Shown: positions 11,461 through 23,705 of the stretch, piece after piece | Layout: every line of letters starts with the position of its first letter | Position numbering within the stretch: the first letter of the stretch is position 1 | Source: Escallonia rubra | Taxonomy: Eukaryota; Streptophyta; Magnoliopsida; Escalloniales; Escalloniaceae | Reading direction: 5' to 3' | Length of the DNA stretch: 64,000 bases | Assembly (NCBI GenBank): GCA_033065855.1 | Contig: JAVXUO010002762.1 | Span: forward strand, 186,001-250,000 | Notes under the pieces: generated by a model | Database searches by the model: none | Seen by the model: only the letters and a program-made list of their open reading frames with translations | What the model was told of the DNA's origin: nothing | Made by a program: the position numbers and the translations under genes

Positions 11461-12123
11461 TATGAGAGATTCCATCGGTAGAAGTGCATATCATTCATCT
11501 TCATTGTATTGTTAAAAGCAGATATGACAACAAATTATCATTAAAGATAGTGTATAAGATACTAAGTGTTTGTGTATGTAGCGTACAAGATACTAAGTGT
11601 TTTTGATGTAGTAGCATCGTATTGTCTCTGTTAGATTTAAAGTAATTGCATCTCAATGAATTATAGAATTAATACATCAAACTTGAATCTACTTTTTTTT
11701 TTTAACGACAAATAATAGGTGGAAGGTCTCTTCCTCCAACAATAGGAAGCGCTCACCATTATGCTATTTTCAAAATCCTGGAATTAGATCCGGGGCTTTT
11801 ACCCTTCTTCACCTGAATTTGTGGCTTCAAGAGAATTGAATTTGCTCTCATGAAGATGCTCGATCCATGCTCGTGTCATAAAGTTATATTTTCTCATTCA
11901 AAAAGTGGTTGGATGGGTAGCCAAGAAGATAATTTTTTAAAAAAAAATTTGCGTTGACGTTCGACCCTTATTGCGTGCTTTTGTCTGGCAATCAAAGAAT
12001 TGTGGCAATAGCTGCACTAATGTTGATAAGATTTTGTGGTTTGAGAAATGGTAAGCTATCATCTCCTCAAAATCTTTATACAAAAAAGAGAAAAACAAAA
12101 AGGGAAGGAGGGGGGGGGGGGGG

Positions 12124-12159
<36 letters not shown>

Positions 12160-12259
12160 GGGGGGGCGAGCATGAGGTATTATTATAATATCAACATTAT
12201 TTGATATTGACAAGGGATACTCAATTGCTAGGAGTCAATGTTTTTTTAAAGTAGTGTAT
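11461..12259. other. intergenic with a G/GA homopolymer tract
   Basis: No gene seen. A run of G, then an (AG)n stretch, then another G run fills 12108-12166. The short + and - frames across this tract are low-complexity artefacts. A segment at 11690-11870 looks like generic dispersed-repeat sequence but has no clear ends. Confidence 0.4.
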
Positions 12260-12640
12260 ACAAGTATAATCATAAATTTTGCCCCAACTGCCCGGTGATT
12301 ACATATATTACTCTTAAGGCAACTCTTAAGATTATGGAAGCAAATCTTAACAAGGAAGCTACTTTTTGATGCACGAAGAATATATCTGCAATAAGACTCC
12401 CCTCAAGGTGGAGCGTAAAGGTCACAAACACGCAATTTGAGCTTGAGATAAACAAATTGATCATGACTTAGCGATTCGTTAAACACCTCTGCAATCGTGA
12501 AGCAAATGAAACTCTTAACAAACATTATGAAGCCATGTCGAAGCTTTTTACGAACGAAAGAAGAGTCAATTTCAATGTACTTGATCCCCGCATAATGATT
12601 AATGAGATTCAAAGCAATGTGAGGAGCCTAACGTGTCAAT
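12260..12640 (-). mobile_element. Ty1/Copia fossil: end of RNase H and start of 3' LTR side
   Basis: On the - strand the segment about 12403-12612 reads like the end of a Copia RNase H (KYIEIDSSFVRKKL and SHDQFVYLKLKLRVCDLY are the family's closing motifs), followed by a purine-rich tract typical of the site beside the 3' LTR. Only this end of the element is present and it is broken. Element limits are approximate and age is old. Confidence 0.6.
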
Positions 12641-12778
12641 ACCGAAGATAAGTACAAGAAATTGAGGGCCATTGAAATTTTATTTGAATATAGCCTATTT
12701 GTTGTCCAATGGGCCAATGGGGTAGCGAACCCACTATTTTGTGCAAGAATAATTTGTATGGGCAGGCTGGCATTCGAC

Positions 12779-13017
12779 AACATCAGCTCGCAAGAAGCCC
12801 ACCTGTAATTAAATGGAACAAAGCCGTTTAGGACTTGGAATCCCCGCGCGTACTGGGCCGAGCTCAGGCTCTTGACTTTTATAAGCTCAACCCGTCCGCT
12901 GGACAGCCCGGAAAGTTTGATCTATTATCTATACAATCATCGGTCATGCTTCATGTCCAACATTTGTTTGTCTATTAACCCCCCCAAAAAAAAAAACTTA
13001 ATTTGTTTGCTATTAAA

Positions 13018-13063
<46 letters not shown>

Positions 13064-13540
13064 GCATAGGGAGTATATATCTGCATTTTTTAGAAATTGA
13101 CGTAATTCATAGCTGGGAATGAATAAGGAAAATACTAGTAATAAAGCAAACAGAAAGAAAGAGCACAAAAAATTTTAGGAAGCACACCAATAATTTATAC
13201 GTCTTTATAGTACGTACCCACCATCCAAGTTGCGTTTGCCCCGCTAACAATTTGCTTCTTCTTTTTTTATCACTATTCCTTTTGTTTATTCTCTTTAGAA
13301 TTACTTCACGCATGCGTGTAGGTAAAAGCTGCATATTTACTTAGGTGATTAGCTTCAGATTTTTCTTTCCAGTTGAACTTTGAATCTTATCATCAACTGT
13401 ATGAATACAATCATAAATATCTAACGCGTGATTTGATCAATTTGCAATAGCTCCACAGAATTCCAAGTAAACTCAATGCGTCACTTGTCTTTGAACAATT
13501 CTTCTTGCAGTAAGTGGGTCTTTATAAACGACTTTGAATG
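12779..13540. repeat. distal part of GLR tandem unit (copy of 25089-26070)
   Basis: Starts with ACATCAGCTCGCAAGAAGCC and continues with the same order of sequence as 25089-26070, which precedes the third GLR gene. It is therefore part of the duplicated unit. It includes a (TA)n microsatellite at about 13019-13060. No coding signal. Confidence 0.65.
13019..13060. repeat. (TA)n microsatellite
   Basis: About 20 uninterrupted TA units, absent from the corresponding place before copy 3 (about 25300). Confidence 0.9.
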
Positions 13541-15004
13541 CCGGTCAGTCAAGAGAGAAAATCATCCATCTTCTCAATTTCCACACATCTCGCAAATCCT
13601 CATTATGGGCGAGAACAGAGAAGAGCTATGCGATCCTCAGCAGTTGTGTGGAATTATTACATAAACAAAACTGGGTTTGACTAACCCCAGACTGTGGCTC
13701 ACCTCACATGGCATCTCATTGTCTTTGAGGAGCTTAGCTGAAACATAATCAACTTGCCTCTCTTGCTCTTATCTTGTTCCGCTTTAACTATTTCGGGTAG
13801 TCGGCAAAAATCATTAACTAGTAGTATCACTCGACATGATAGACTTTTCTTCACATAATTTGTCTTCAAATGAGTCTGCCTTTTCAACTGAATTATAGAA
13901 GGGAGACTGCAAGGTAGATGGTTCCGATGTTGACCCAAAACCGCATCTTTATTGTTGGAAAATTTTCAATATTTGGACACTTGGAATCCAAAGTTTACAC
14001 TTCAAGGTGCAATATACAAAAAGAATCATTCAATCTCATTGATATGTTATCTCAAAGTTGGGCATCTAATAAGAATTGAAAAGAGTCATAAATGTGGATT
14101 CCCACATTGTTTAGGAAATAAAAAGCCTAAGGATATATATGGTCACATGACATGCTTTATTTTTTTAGAAACACAAAGTATGCATGACTAAGCATACGCA
14201 CATGTGTTGTGCACCACATAGGTGTGTGGCTGATGTGCGGGCGTACAGGCAGTATTAGCGCAATATATATGGGATGATGACAATGGATTTAAACAGAATA
14301 TTCTTGGTGTCTCTCAGTTTTATGGCTCTTAAATGACACATGAAGAGTCATTTAACTGCCAAAACTATTTGTACATGTTGTTGCATTATACAAGGGGGTT
14401 GATAGCAATGTATTTCTCACTTCATTTTTTCAGACTTCTTTTCTCTCAAATTTCTGTTTGTTGGTTGCTTCTGCAGTGATCAACAAAATTTTTGTTTGTT
14501 TCATCTTGGGAGACAGATTTGCTACAACCTTTAATATATTATTATATGGGGAATACTGGCTTAAGGACAAAGTACTTAGCATTCGACTCATACCTTTTTT
14601 CTTTTTCTCCATTTACTGCGTATCTTTCCAACATTTATCAGTATTATCACATCATTCCGATTTAATGATCAAATCTCTGATGCATTTTTTTGGCTACAAA
14701 TTATGAGTAAACATAACAACAGGAGCGCATGTCTGTGGAAGAAACTCAGAAATCTTTTCATTTATATACGGAGTTGATAGGAATCTACTTTTCAAGCAAT
14801 AAGGTGGGGGAACGTTCAAGAAATTCCTAATTGCGATATACTAAAAACAGCAAAAATGGTCACACATATAAAATATTGGTATATACTAATAACAGCATAT
14901 TTGCGTGGACTTTTACAAATTCAGCATGACCTTGGAATGAATAGGCCTTGCACCTTACTACTACTCAATTAGTTCCTGGAAACCCCCTTTTGTAGCCAAC
15001 AAGC
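13541..15004 (+). promoter_or_regulatory. upstream region of GLR copy 2
   Basis: Collinear with 1-2041, with gaps: the segment matching about 1265-1880 is missing. A TATATA motif at 14880-14885 lies about 120 bp before the start codon, in the same context as in copy 1. No separate gene was recognised; short ORFs in this stretch lack family signatures. Confidence 0.5.
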
Positions 15005-18000
15005 ATGAGCACCTTACTAACTATTTTCTTGATTTCTCTCAGTTTACATGCCAATTTGTGCAACACAAAAAGCTCTCAAAATGGCTCCTCCGAATTCCAA
15101 GTGGGCGTGGTTCTCGATTTGGATTCACCGGTAGGGAGTACGGGACTGACCTACTTGTCCATGGCTCATTCAGATTTTTATTCAGCTCACAGCAACTACA
15201 CAACTAAGCTGGTTCTTCATGTTAGCGACTCCAGAGGAAATGTCATAGATGCTGCAACTTCTGGTAAATACCACCACTTGAATTCTTGCCTTCCTACCTG
15301 GATCCTAGGTTTTGGTTCAAGTTATGATCTTAATGGTTTGTATGAAGGGATCTTTCGTCTCTAATCCCTAGGCTGATCACATCTGACATTTTCTTTGGGC
15401 TTGCTGCAACCATGATTGTAGCAGTCCGTTATGTTGCAACCGGTGGCGTTACAATGTCGCCAGCCACGTCTTTAATGCATGAAATACTAGAAGCACTGTT
15501 GCATTTACTACATATAAAAGTGTCGCTAAATATGGCTACCAATGATTTTCCATCACTGGTTTGCAGCAAAATCTTTTTACAACTACACACGTAGAAAGCC
15601 ATTTTCTGCTTATCTAAGTCCTCACCCCTATAACTACTGTACTCCAATATGTGACCTCTCGCTTTATGGCCATGCCTCTTGAGATTTAACACCCAGTATC
15701 TGCCGCCGCCCATCCCCATGCCCTTGCTTCGTTTACGATGAAATAAACTTTTGAACGGTTAAATTTTTTCTATACTATGGTCTTTTAAGTTGTTTGACAT
15801 ATTTATAGCTTCATGACAAACAAAACGATAGGACCACTTTGATCTTGATCACCTGTTTTGCCGTATGAGGTAGGGAATGCATACAGTTCCAAAGGACGGA
15901 GATCTTTTGCCAAATTGTCTATGACTATTGAGTTGCTAACCACCTTCAATAAACCTATGAAACAAATACTTGGTCAACTTTCAATATTTTTCCAATATAC
16001 ATATCCACATAGTTTGGACATATACATGTACCAACAAGTATTTATGATCCGCAAAGTTTCGTGCTAGAATATTTTGGATGCATTGATTCTAATGTACGTC
16101 GTCTGATCAAAGATTTGTAGAACAAAGTTGAGGTATCATTTAAACTAACTGATTCTGTGTATGATTACAGCTCTATCCTTGTTGAAAGATGAAAGAGTGG
16201 ATGCAATAATTGGTCCTCAAAAATCTGAACAAGCCAATTTTGTGATGGATCTTGGAGAGAGAGCCCACGTACCTATCATCTCTTTGTCGGCAACAAGCCC
16301 TTCTCTTCTTCCTCAGCCTCCTAATTATTTTTTACAAACAGCACAAAGTGATGACACCCAAGTTGGGGCCATTGCTGCCATAATCAAGTCCTTCCGATGG
16401 AAACATATTGTCATGATATTCGAGGACACGGTATATGGGAAGGGTATTGTTCCATATTTGGCTAACGCATTGCAGGACATCGATGCCAGAATTGCTTATA
16501 GAAGTGTTTTCCCTCTTTCGGCAAGCGACGATTTTATACTCAAAGAGTTGTACAAGATGATGACAATGCAAACACGTGTATTCGTGGTGCAGTTGTCACA
16601 TTCGCTTGCCGCCCGCCTCTTCTTGAATGCAAAGGAAATAGGAATGATGAACAAGGGCTATGCATGGATAATGACAAGTGGCCTAATGGATATATATACG
16701 TCAATGGAGCCGAATGTCAAGGAAGCCATGCAAGGTGTCTTGGGTGTGAAGCATCAAATCCCACAACCAGTAAAACAAGGCAAGACAAGCGTTGTAGGTA
16801 TATGGGCATATGATACCCTTTGGGCATTGGCTATGGCTGCTGAAAAAGTTGGAGTTAAGGAGCCAGTTGTGTTTGACACTACAAGCACTATGAATTCTAC
16901 AAACGTATTTAGTTTCGAAACCTCGCAAACTGGTCCCAAACTTCTCAAAGCGATGTTGGAGACAAGGTTCAAGGGACTTGGTGGTGATTTTCGTCTGGTC
17001 AAGGGGAGAGTATTGCCTTCACCATTCCAAATAATAAATGTCGTTGAGAAAGAGGAGAAGGAGATAGGAATGTGGACACTCTCTCAAGGAATTTCGTGGA
17101 AAACAAGCAATTCTACTTCAACCAAAAACTTGAGGGGTATTATATGGCCCGGAGAATCGAACGATGTACCTAAGGGATGGGAAGTTCCGACTAGTGGGAA
17201 GAAGCTGAGAATTGGGGTGCCGGTGAAATCAGGTTTTACAGAATTCGTAAAAGTGGACTGGGATGCTCGAACAAATTTAGCAAAAGTCAGTGGCTATGCT
17301 ATAGACGTATTCGATTCTGTCATGAAAGAATTGCCATATGTTGTACCATATGAATATATTCCCTTTGAGAATAAGACTGATTATACTAATGGTGGGGGTT
17401 ATTACAATGATCTCGTTTCTCAAGTTTATCGTCAGGTCAGTTTCTACTTAAATATAATATTCCTTCTCACCTTTTGAAACTTAAGCAATCTTATCAGTGC
17501 TCTAAATATATTGAATTGAGCCTGCAGCAATTAAGACCCGGTATGGTACATGATTGTTGTGTTTCCTTACTCTGATTCTAATGTCCTTTTTCCATACGAC
17601 ATTAATATATTGAAGGTTTTGTTTCGTTTTCTGATGCCGAAAGGAATATGATGCGGCTGTGGGAGATATTACAATCACCGCCCACCGATCATTGTATGTG
17701 GACTTCACATTGCCATATGCAGAAGGAGGTGTTTCTATGGTAGTGCCTGTTTCTTACGAGGATGGGAACAACAAGTGGACCTTCTTGAAGCCCTTAAGGA
17801 GTGATCTGTGGGTAACAAGCATTGGCTTCTTTATACTCACTGGTTTTGCGATTTGGGTTCTCGAACACCGGATAAACGTTGCCTTTAGAGGTCCGCCTTC
17901 GCAACATGTTGGCATGATGCTTTGGTTCCCCTTCTCCACACTAGTATTTGCTCACAGTTAAGTATTGTTGTTGCTCTTCTAAATAAGGGATTTCCTTATG

Positions 18001-20054
18001 CTTTACATTTCTTTCAGGTAGTCGCATTTGTCATAATTGTTGGAAAATAAACTTGATTTAGTTCTTTGGAGTGGTGATTAGTGTGTCATGTTTGTGGGTT
18101 ATTAAGTTGTGTTTTAGTGGGTGCAAATGTTACAAGTGCATTATTGTTATGTGTTAGTGGAAGTAGTGGCTATTATATTGTTGAAATAGTGGGGTAGTGG
18201 TAACTTAATTACATGTCTAGAAGTTACTTAGAAGTACTATAAAAAGGTGTAAGATGATGCAAGTGTAAGAATAGGAAGAGCTATGAGATAAAAATTTTAC
18301 GGTATATTACGTGTTCTCCTCAAGTTCTCTCAATATCCTCCTCATATAAGTGAATGTAGGAGTTTGAGTGATTCTTGGTCTCCGACCATAATTTCCTCTC
18401 TTTCTTTCTTTATGAACAAAGTACCGCTGCTGCGAATGCAATCCCGTTTCCAGTAGTGGTTGCTTGGTTGTCTTAGATGAGGATCCCCTGGAATGGTAAT
18501 TTGACTTAGATCGGTTATATATCTGGTTTTCAAGTTTTGTGTCACTAGATGTTAGGCTACATGCCACTTCTGACCAAAAGCCGCTCTTTAGTGACAAAAC
18601 TCATCTCTAGATTTAAGCTAGCAAGGCCGTAAGGATTCATATTTAGCGGCATTCTATCCTTCCTTTACAAGAACCCTTATTTTCTGTTGGTACGTTTGGG
18701 AAACAACTCTAAAAACCCTAGCTACTAAGTAAACCACATGTATCATTGATTACACTGAAACACCACAAAAAGGCAAAGAAGCTTTTTAAAATGAGAAGAA
18801 ATAAAGATTTGTCAAAAGTCTAAATATAAGAAATGCCATGCTAGTTTAACCAAAAAAGATCAAACGAAAACAAATCATCTTACTCTTTTTGTGGCTATTC
18901 GTTGTTACAATATTATAGTTCTGTAATGTTTGGTATCTAGCTTGCCCAGGATACTGATCAGAAGTTCAATTGTAGGAGAAAGGATACTAAGCAACTTTGC
19001 TCGGCTGGTAGTGGTGGTATGGGTATTCGTGGTGCTCATACTTAGTTCCAGCTACACCGCGAGCTTATCATCAAGATTAACGGTACAAAGGTTTCACCCT
19101 ACCGTCAAAGAATATCACGATCTTATCAAGAATCAAGACAAAGTTGGGCATGCAGAAGGCTCTTTTGTTGCTGACTTCTTGATTCACTTGGGCTTTAATG
19201 GGTCCAACCTCAAGTCTTACAAGTCTGCAGGGGAGTGTAATGAAGCTTTGATTAATGGAAGTCAAAATAATGGTATATCTGCCTTCTTTGGGACAACGCC
19301 TCACGTCAACTTCTTCTTGTCAAAATACTGTAAGAAATACGTGAAAGTCGGCCCTATTCATCGAACAGATGGGTATGCCTTTGTAAGTGATTTTCCTCTC
19401 TTTACCTCATCAATTATAGGTTTGTATGGTTTCTTGTCATTGTAAAGCTATATAGGAAACGATAGTCCCATCAGTAATTTATCAAATGAACTTGATGTCT
19501 CATCATTCTAAAGCTTATGATGTTCGTAATACAACATCGCACAATAATGACTACAGGTTTTTCCAAGAGGTTCTCCTTTGGTATCTGACGTCTCCCGCGC
19601 GGTAATCAAATTCATAGAAGACAATATGTCCGACTATATTCCGACATGTACGGGCCCAGAAAACACTATTGCATCAAACAGCATAAGCTTGGAGAGCTTC
19701 GCAGGCCTTTTTGGTATCACTGGAGTTGTCACCACGACGTGCCTTTTGCTATTTTTGGTCATCTACCTCCTCAAGAACAAAGATCTTCTTCAAAGATCAT
19801 CATTATGGTCGAGTTTGTGCGCTATGTGCAGACATTTTGACCAAAGAGACGTTTCATCTTACCCTTTTAGCAGGAACAAAGACTCCCAGGATCTCGAACT
19901 TCAAGATATCAGTGTCTCTTCACATTTTGGTGGTTCGCCAGCTTTGCCCAGAAGTTCTCATTCTAGTGATTCTCGTACAGATGTTGAGGGAAGAGATGTG
20001 AACGACCAGACCATTCATTGCAGCTCAGAGGACACAATTATTGTACACCAGTAA
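15005..20054 (+). CDS. GLR: glutamate receptor-like channel, clade II type (GLR copy 2)
   Basis: Same family and role as copy 1. Model: 15005-15263, 16171-17435, 17644-17956, 18976-19382, 19557-20054; GT-AG junctions and phases are preserved, giving 913 residues with no disruption. Signal peptide, ANF-receptor domain, S1, M1, pore loop, SYTASL-type M3, S2 and M4 are all present. It differs from copies 1 and 3 in exon 2 (FRWKHI, ARIAYRS, LAKVSGYAIDVF) and in exon 3 (EYDAAVGD, RSDLW). The S2 end reads VIKFIEDNMSDYIPTC; its IED aligns with the family's IE, which shows that about nine residues before it are missing. Intron 3 is enlarged to 1019 bp by a solo LTR (18038-18388). Confidence 0.95.
18034..18392. 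mobile_element. probable solo LTR in intron 3 of GLR copy 2
   Basis: A 351-bp insertion at 18038-18388 starts TGTTGGAAAATAAAC and ends CCGACCA, with TAAT on both sides. It is absent from the same intron of copies 1 and 3, where the flanking sequence is continuous. TG/CA ends, a short target duplication and an internal TATAAAAAG-like box fit a solo LTR. It inserted after the duplication that produced this copy, so it is fairly young. Confidence 0.65.
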
Positions 20055-20451
20055 TTAGTACAAGTATGTCCAAAAATTTCTTATAGTTACAACCAACATA
20101 TTCAGTAGCAAATTTTATATTCGAAAATAATCTTGTTTAATCTTCTAAGTTCAATTGGAAGGTGATGCATTTTTCTACGCATGCTCTAAGGCGTAAAACA
20201 GATATTGTTTCAAGCAAACGTGCATTCCCCCGTTCAAATGAAACTACATTTATGCCGCTAATAGATATGATAAGGATCAGAGATTTGATTGAATATGTGT
20301 GGCTGTAGCTTTGATTACCTAGCTATAGGCATTATGTTCCAATCTAGAATGGAATGCCAGGATTTTGGATCTTTATCTGATCTCGATCTCTCTCTTGTTC
20401 TTGTGGCACACAAGCCTTTGTATCAATTATATAATAGTTTTGATCACGTGC
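20055..20451. other. 3' flank of GLR copy 2, no gene seen
   Basis: The first 100 bp match the 3' flanks of the other GLR copies. The rest is AT-rich with no recognised feature. Confidence 0.4.
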
Positions 20452-20610
20452 GTTACACACAGAAATAACTATCAAAATACTTATAGTGTCAAGTTTGGTT
20501 CCATGAAAGGAATGCGAAGAGACAAATAGGTTACACACGGAAACAACTATCAAAATACTTATATAGTGTCAAGTTTGATTCCATGAAAGGAATGTGAAGA
20601 GGCAAAGATA
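20452..20610. repeat. 78-bp direct tandem repeat, two copies
   Basis: GTTACACAC begins copies at 20452 and 20530. The two units are collinear with few differences and share CTATCAAAATACTTATA and GGTTCCATGAAAGGAATG-like segments. Possibly part of a degraded LTR-like sequence that continues to about 21300; this is not proven. Confidence 0.75.
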
Positions 20611-20767
20611 GAGGAATCCCACATAGAAGGGAATTGAAAAAGTAAGTGGGTATATAATAAAGAACTCCACTTACTTTAATATTTATGTGGTATGCTAATG
20701 TGTATGCATGTGCACCGAATATGATGCGAAGCACTATACGTGGAACGATCGCACGCGCGCGCATGGC

Positions 20768-21031
20768 AGTGGGCTGTGAGGTGCAATGTGGCGCTTTGAT
20801 GGCGCACTTTGCACTTCGCATCGTCACGAGACGCGATTAGACGCCTTTAAGTTTTCGTGACGAAAACTAGGCCGTCGGTGCCACAGATCGGGTCGGATCC
20901 GACAGTGGGCTGTGAGGCGCAATGTGGCGCTTTGATGGCGCACTTCGCATCGTCGCGAGCGCGATTAGACGCCTTTAAGTTTTCATGACGAAAACTAGGC
21001 CGTCGGTGCCACAGATCGGGTCGGATCCGAC
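20768..21031. repeat. GC-rich direct tandem repeat of about 130 bp, two copies
   Basis: Units 20768-20903 (136 bp) and 20904-21031 (128 bp) share GTGGGCTGTGAGG, TTTGATGGCGCACTT, AGACGCCTTTAAGTTTTC and end in GGGTCGGATCCGAC. The first unit has an 8-bp extension. Base composition is much more GC-rich than the neighbourhood. Function unknown; may be part of an old retroelement leader. Confidence 0.8.
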
Positions 21032-21479
21032 CGTTAGCAGATGGGTGGTTACACTTGCACCGATTCGGGTTATGCATGAACGGTTGCACCTGTTGGGCAG
21101 CTGGGTGGTTCCAGTTCGGGCCAGACCCAACTGTTGGGAGCTGGTTAGTTACCAGCCCATATCTGGACCATTAATCTTAACGGTTTCTGATCCAACGGTC
21201 CAGATTGCTTGGGTGCATGATGAAAGGGTGTGACCATTGATTAGCAACCACTAGTGCTTATTTTCGGACCTAGTTATTAGCCACTACTCTCTTCATTTTT
21301 TCCTTTATGCAGATCTTTTACAATAAGAAATTTTTGCAGAATTTCTTACTGCACAGGTGTCACCGGTTGCTCAATCACCAAGAGCTGCTTGCCAGCATCA
21401 ACCAGAAGCTTCATCTTTTTACCAGAGATGCCTCCCTTAGCCACTGCATCAACCTCATTGTGTTATATCTTCCGCGAGG

Positions 21480-23145
21480 AACTAGAAGAAGCTAGAGAAT
21501 TTGGCGGTAACTTCTCAGGATTGCCACCCACATCGTCCTCGGCTGCTTCAGTGGAGTCATCATGAAAATCCGGTGCCCGCAGCTGAAAACTGGGAGACAG
21601 CTGCACAGGGGTGGCTGTGGCGTGCTGATCTCCATCAAATTGTGATGCCGCAAATAGACTCGATGGTTGACCTGGTTCAACCAAAAAGTCCAACCCATTG
21701 CTTGCCAAATTTGATCCTTACTAAGTAAAAGGCTGGTAAGATGGTAACTCACCCAAACAACCAGATGGCCTTGAGAAGTCAGGCCCAAGATGGCCACACC
21801 AGCCCCAGCCATACTCCCGAACGTCTCGGGACATTCCAAAGCCACCAAAGCAGACCCCAGTCCATGAGACTCCATCTCCTGGTCCGTGTCAGCCAAACCC
21901 CTAGTCAAAACGTGACCATCTACCAATCCAGGTAAATTGCCATGTTGAGCTAACTGGGCAAGCTGGGTCATGAGTCACCAACCCAAGCCTGCGTGTCCAT
22001 AGCTGCTTGCACCTCTGCATGCAGCGAATCATCAGTCGGCAGCACGAATTCAGCCGGAGGCCGCGAACCGGGTTCCTCCGGTACACCGGAGACTACCTCA
22101 GTTGCCGGAATATCTACATCCATAGGCATCGAAGCAGGTAGATGACTTTCAGCCAAATAGAAACTCTCCACCGATGAAAGGGACGAGCTCGAAGCAGAGG
22201 TGACGGCCAAGTAAACCAAAACTCTGCCAACCTGAGTGAAAAGATCGTCTACAGATTCGAACTAGGGGAATTATTGGTGCCATAGATCAATTCAAGAACA
22301 TCCCCATCCTCAATAATGTGGATTCGAGTCGTACAATTCCAATTAGTCTTAGCAAAGGCCCTTAGCAATTGAGAAAAACAGGGATCATCCTGCGACGATA
22401 ACATGGCAATGCGATGCTTCGAGGTGTATCGCAGATAGGTATGATCCAAATGGTCCCTAATCACCCTCAGAGGAATGTGGACTATATACAAATTGATGCC
22501 CAAGCACACCACATCGGTAACACACCCGAAAGACCATTTCATACCTAGCCTAAATCTAAAGTGGTTCTTTGTCATTTGAACGTACAAAAAACCTGGGATG
22601 AGGGGATTATCCAGCCGTAAACGCACCAACACACGAAAGTAGTCCTTACAATGTTGACGGATAAGAGACCAGTCTACCTCAAGAAGGCTACCAACTGCAG
22701 TCCCCAACTGCACCGCAAATGCATGATCGAACAGCTCAAGAGGGACATCATGGAACTGAACCCACAAATCATATGTAGAAAATTCCACTTGAGACACCAC
22801 CATAAAAGGAACCCAACGTCAAAGAACAAGCAAGGTACCCCTGACATTACATGGGCTATATTGTAATACAACTTCCAAATCGGCTAGAACAGAAAAGTGA
22901 AACGCAAAGAGATTTCCAACCTGCTCCACCAATACCTGACCTGTTAAACGCCATAAATGATCCACAATCCTTTGTAACAAATGACTATCAAAAGTCCTAG
23001 AGTTAAAGATACTTCCAATCAACGTATTTTCCCAATGCCATTGCCAAAGGGCAACCTGAGCTTGATTAACTAAAACCACCCGACCATAACGCCCCTAAGC
23101 AGTTGAGTCATGATCATGGGAGGAATTAGAAGTAGAAGATGCCAT
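21480..23145 (-). mobile_element. LINE-like ORF1 relic (DUF4283-type nucleic-acid-binding protein)
   Basis: The - strand shows WRLTGQVLVEQVGNLFAF (about 22950) and then LWVQFHDVPLELFDHAFA ... VGSLLEVDW ... PLIPGFLYVQ (22249-22803). This is the order of a DUF4283 domain followed by the segment before a zinc knuckle in plant LINE ORF1 and related proteins. A start MASSTSNSSHDHDST lies at 23145. The knuckle cysteines are not clear. Downstream (21492-22219) is an acidic, proline-rich tail. It is in more than one frame and thus not functional. No reverse transcriptase follows. An LTR-element gag origin cannot be excluded. Confidence 0.55.
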
Positions 23146-23705
23146 AGTTGCAACAACCAAAACACACAGGCATTTAACTATAGATCCTAACTGCGCAAAC
23201 CAAACCGGAAGCTCAAGTACAGTCCATTGTCATGTTGTTAAAACTGAAGAATCAGCAGGTAAGGGAAACTGAAACCATCGAAACCCCAGCAAGGCACGCA
23301 GAGAAAGGAAGAAAGAAGAACCCTAATTCAATCGCACTAAGCAGGAGAAGACTGTCTCGAAGTATTTTTTTTTTTTTTGGTTTTTCTTATTTGTAGGACT
23401 TGTATAGATATAATCTGCTCAGTAGCATGAGAGCTTCTGCGGAATCCGTGCATTACCCACCAAATAGTATGGGGGTGAAAATAAGTGGCATAAAAGTTTC
23501 TACCTAAAAGCCGCTCAAAAAAACTCTTAAGTGACATAAAGAAAGAGAGGAAATTACTCTTTTAAATGAGAGTTATGGACCATTCTTTAAAAAAAAAAAA
23601 AAAATAGAGTTACGGACGACATCTTCCACAGTATCAAACAACGTTTACCTCTTTTTGACAAGAAATGCATACCATGTATAATAAAATATGCTACGAATAA
23701 TTACA

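Noticed and set aside
20340-21310. A complete LTR
   Set aside because: The sequence has LTR-like promoter features and repeats, but I could not find TG/CA ends, a target duplication or a second copy in the window.
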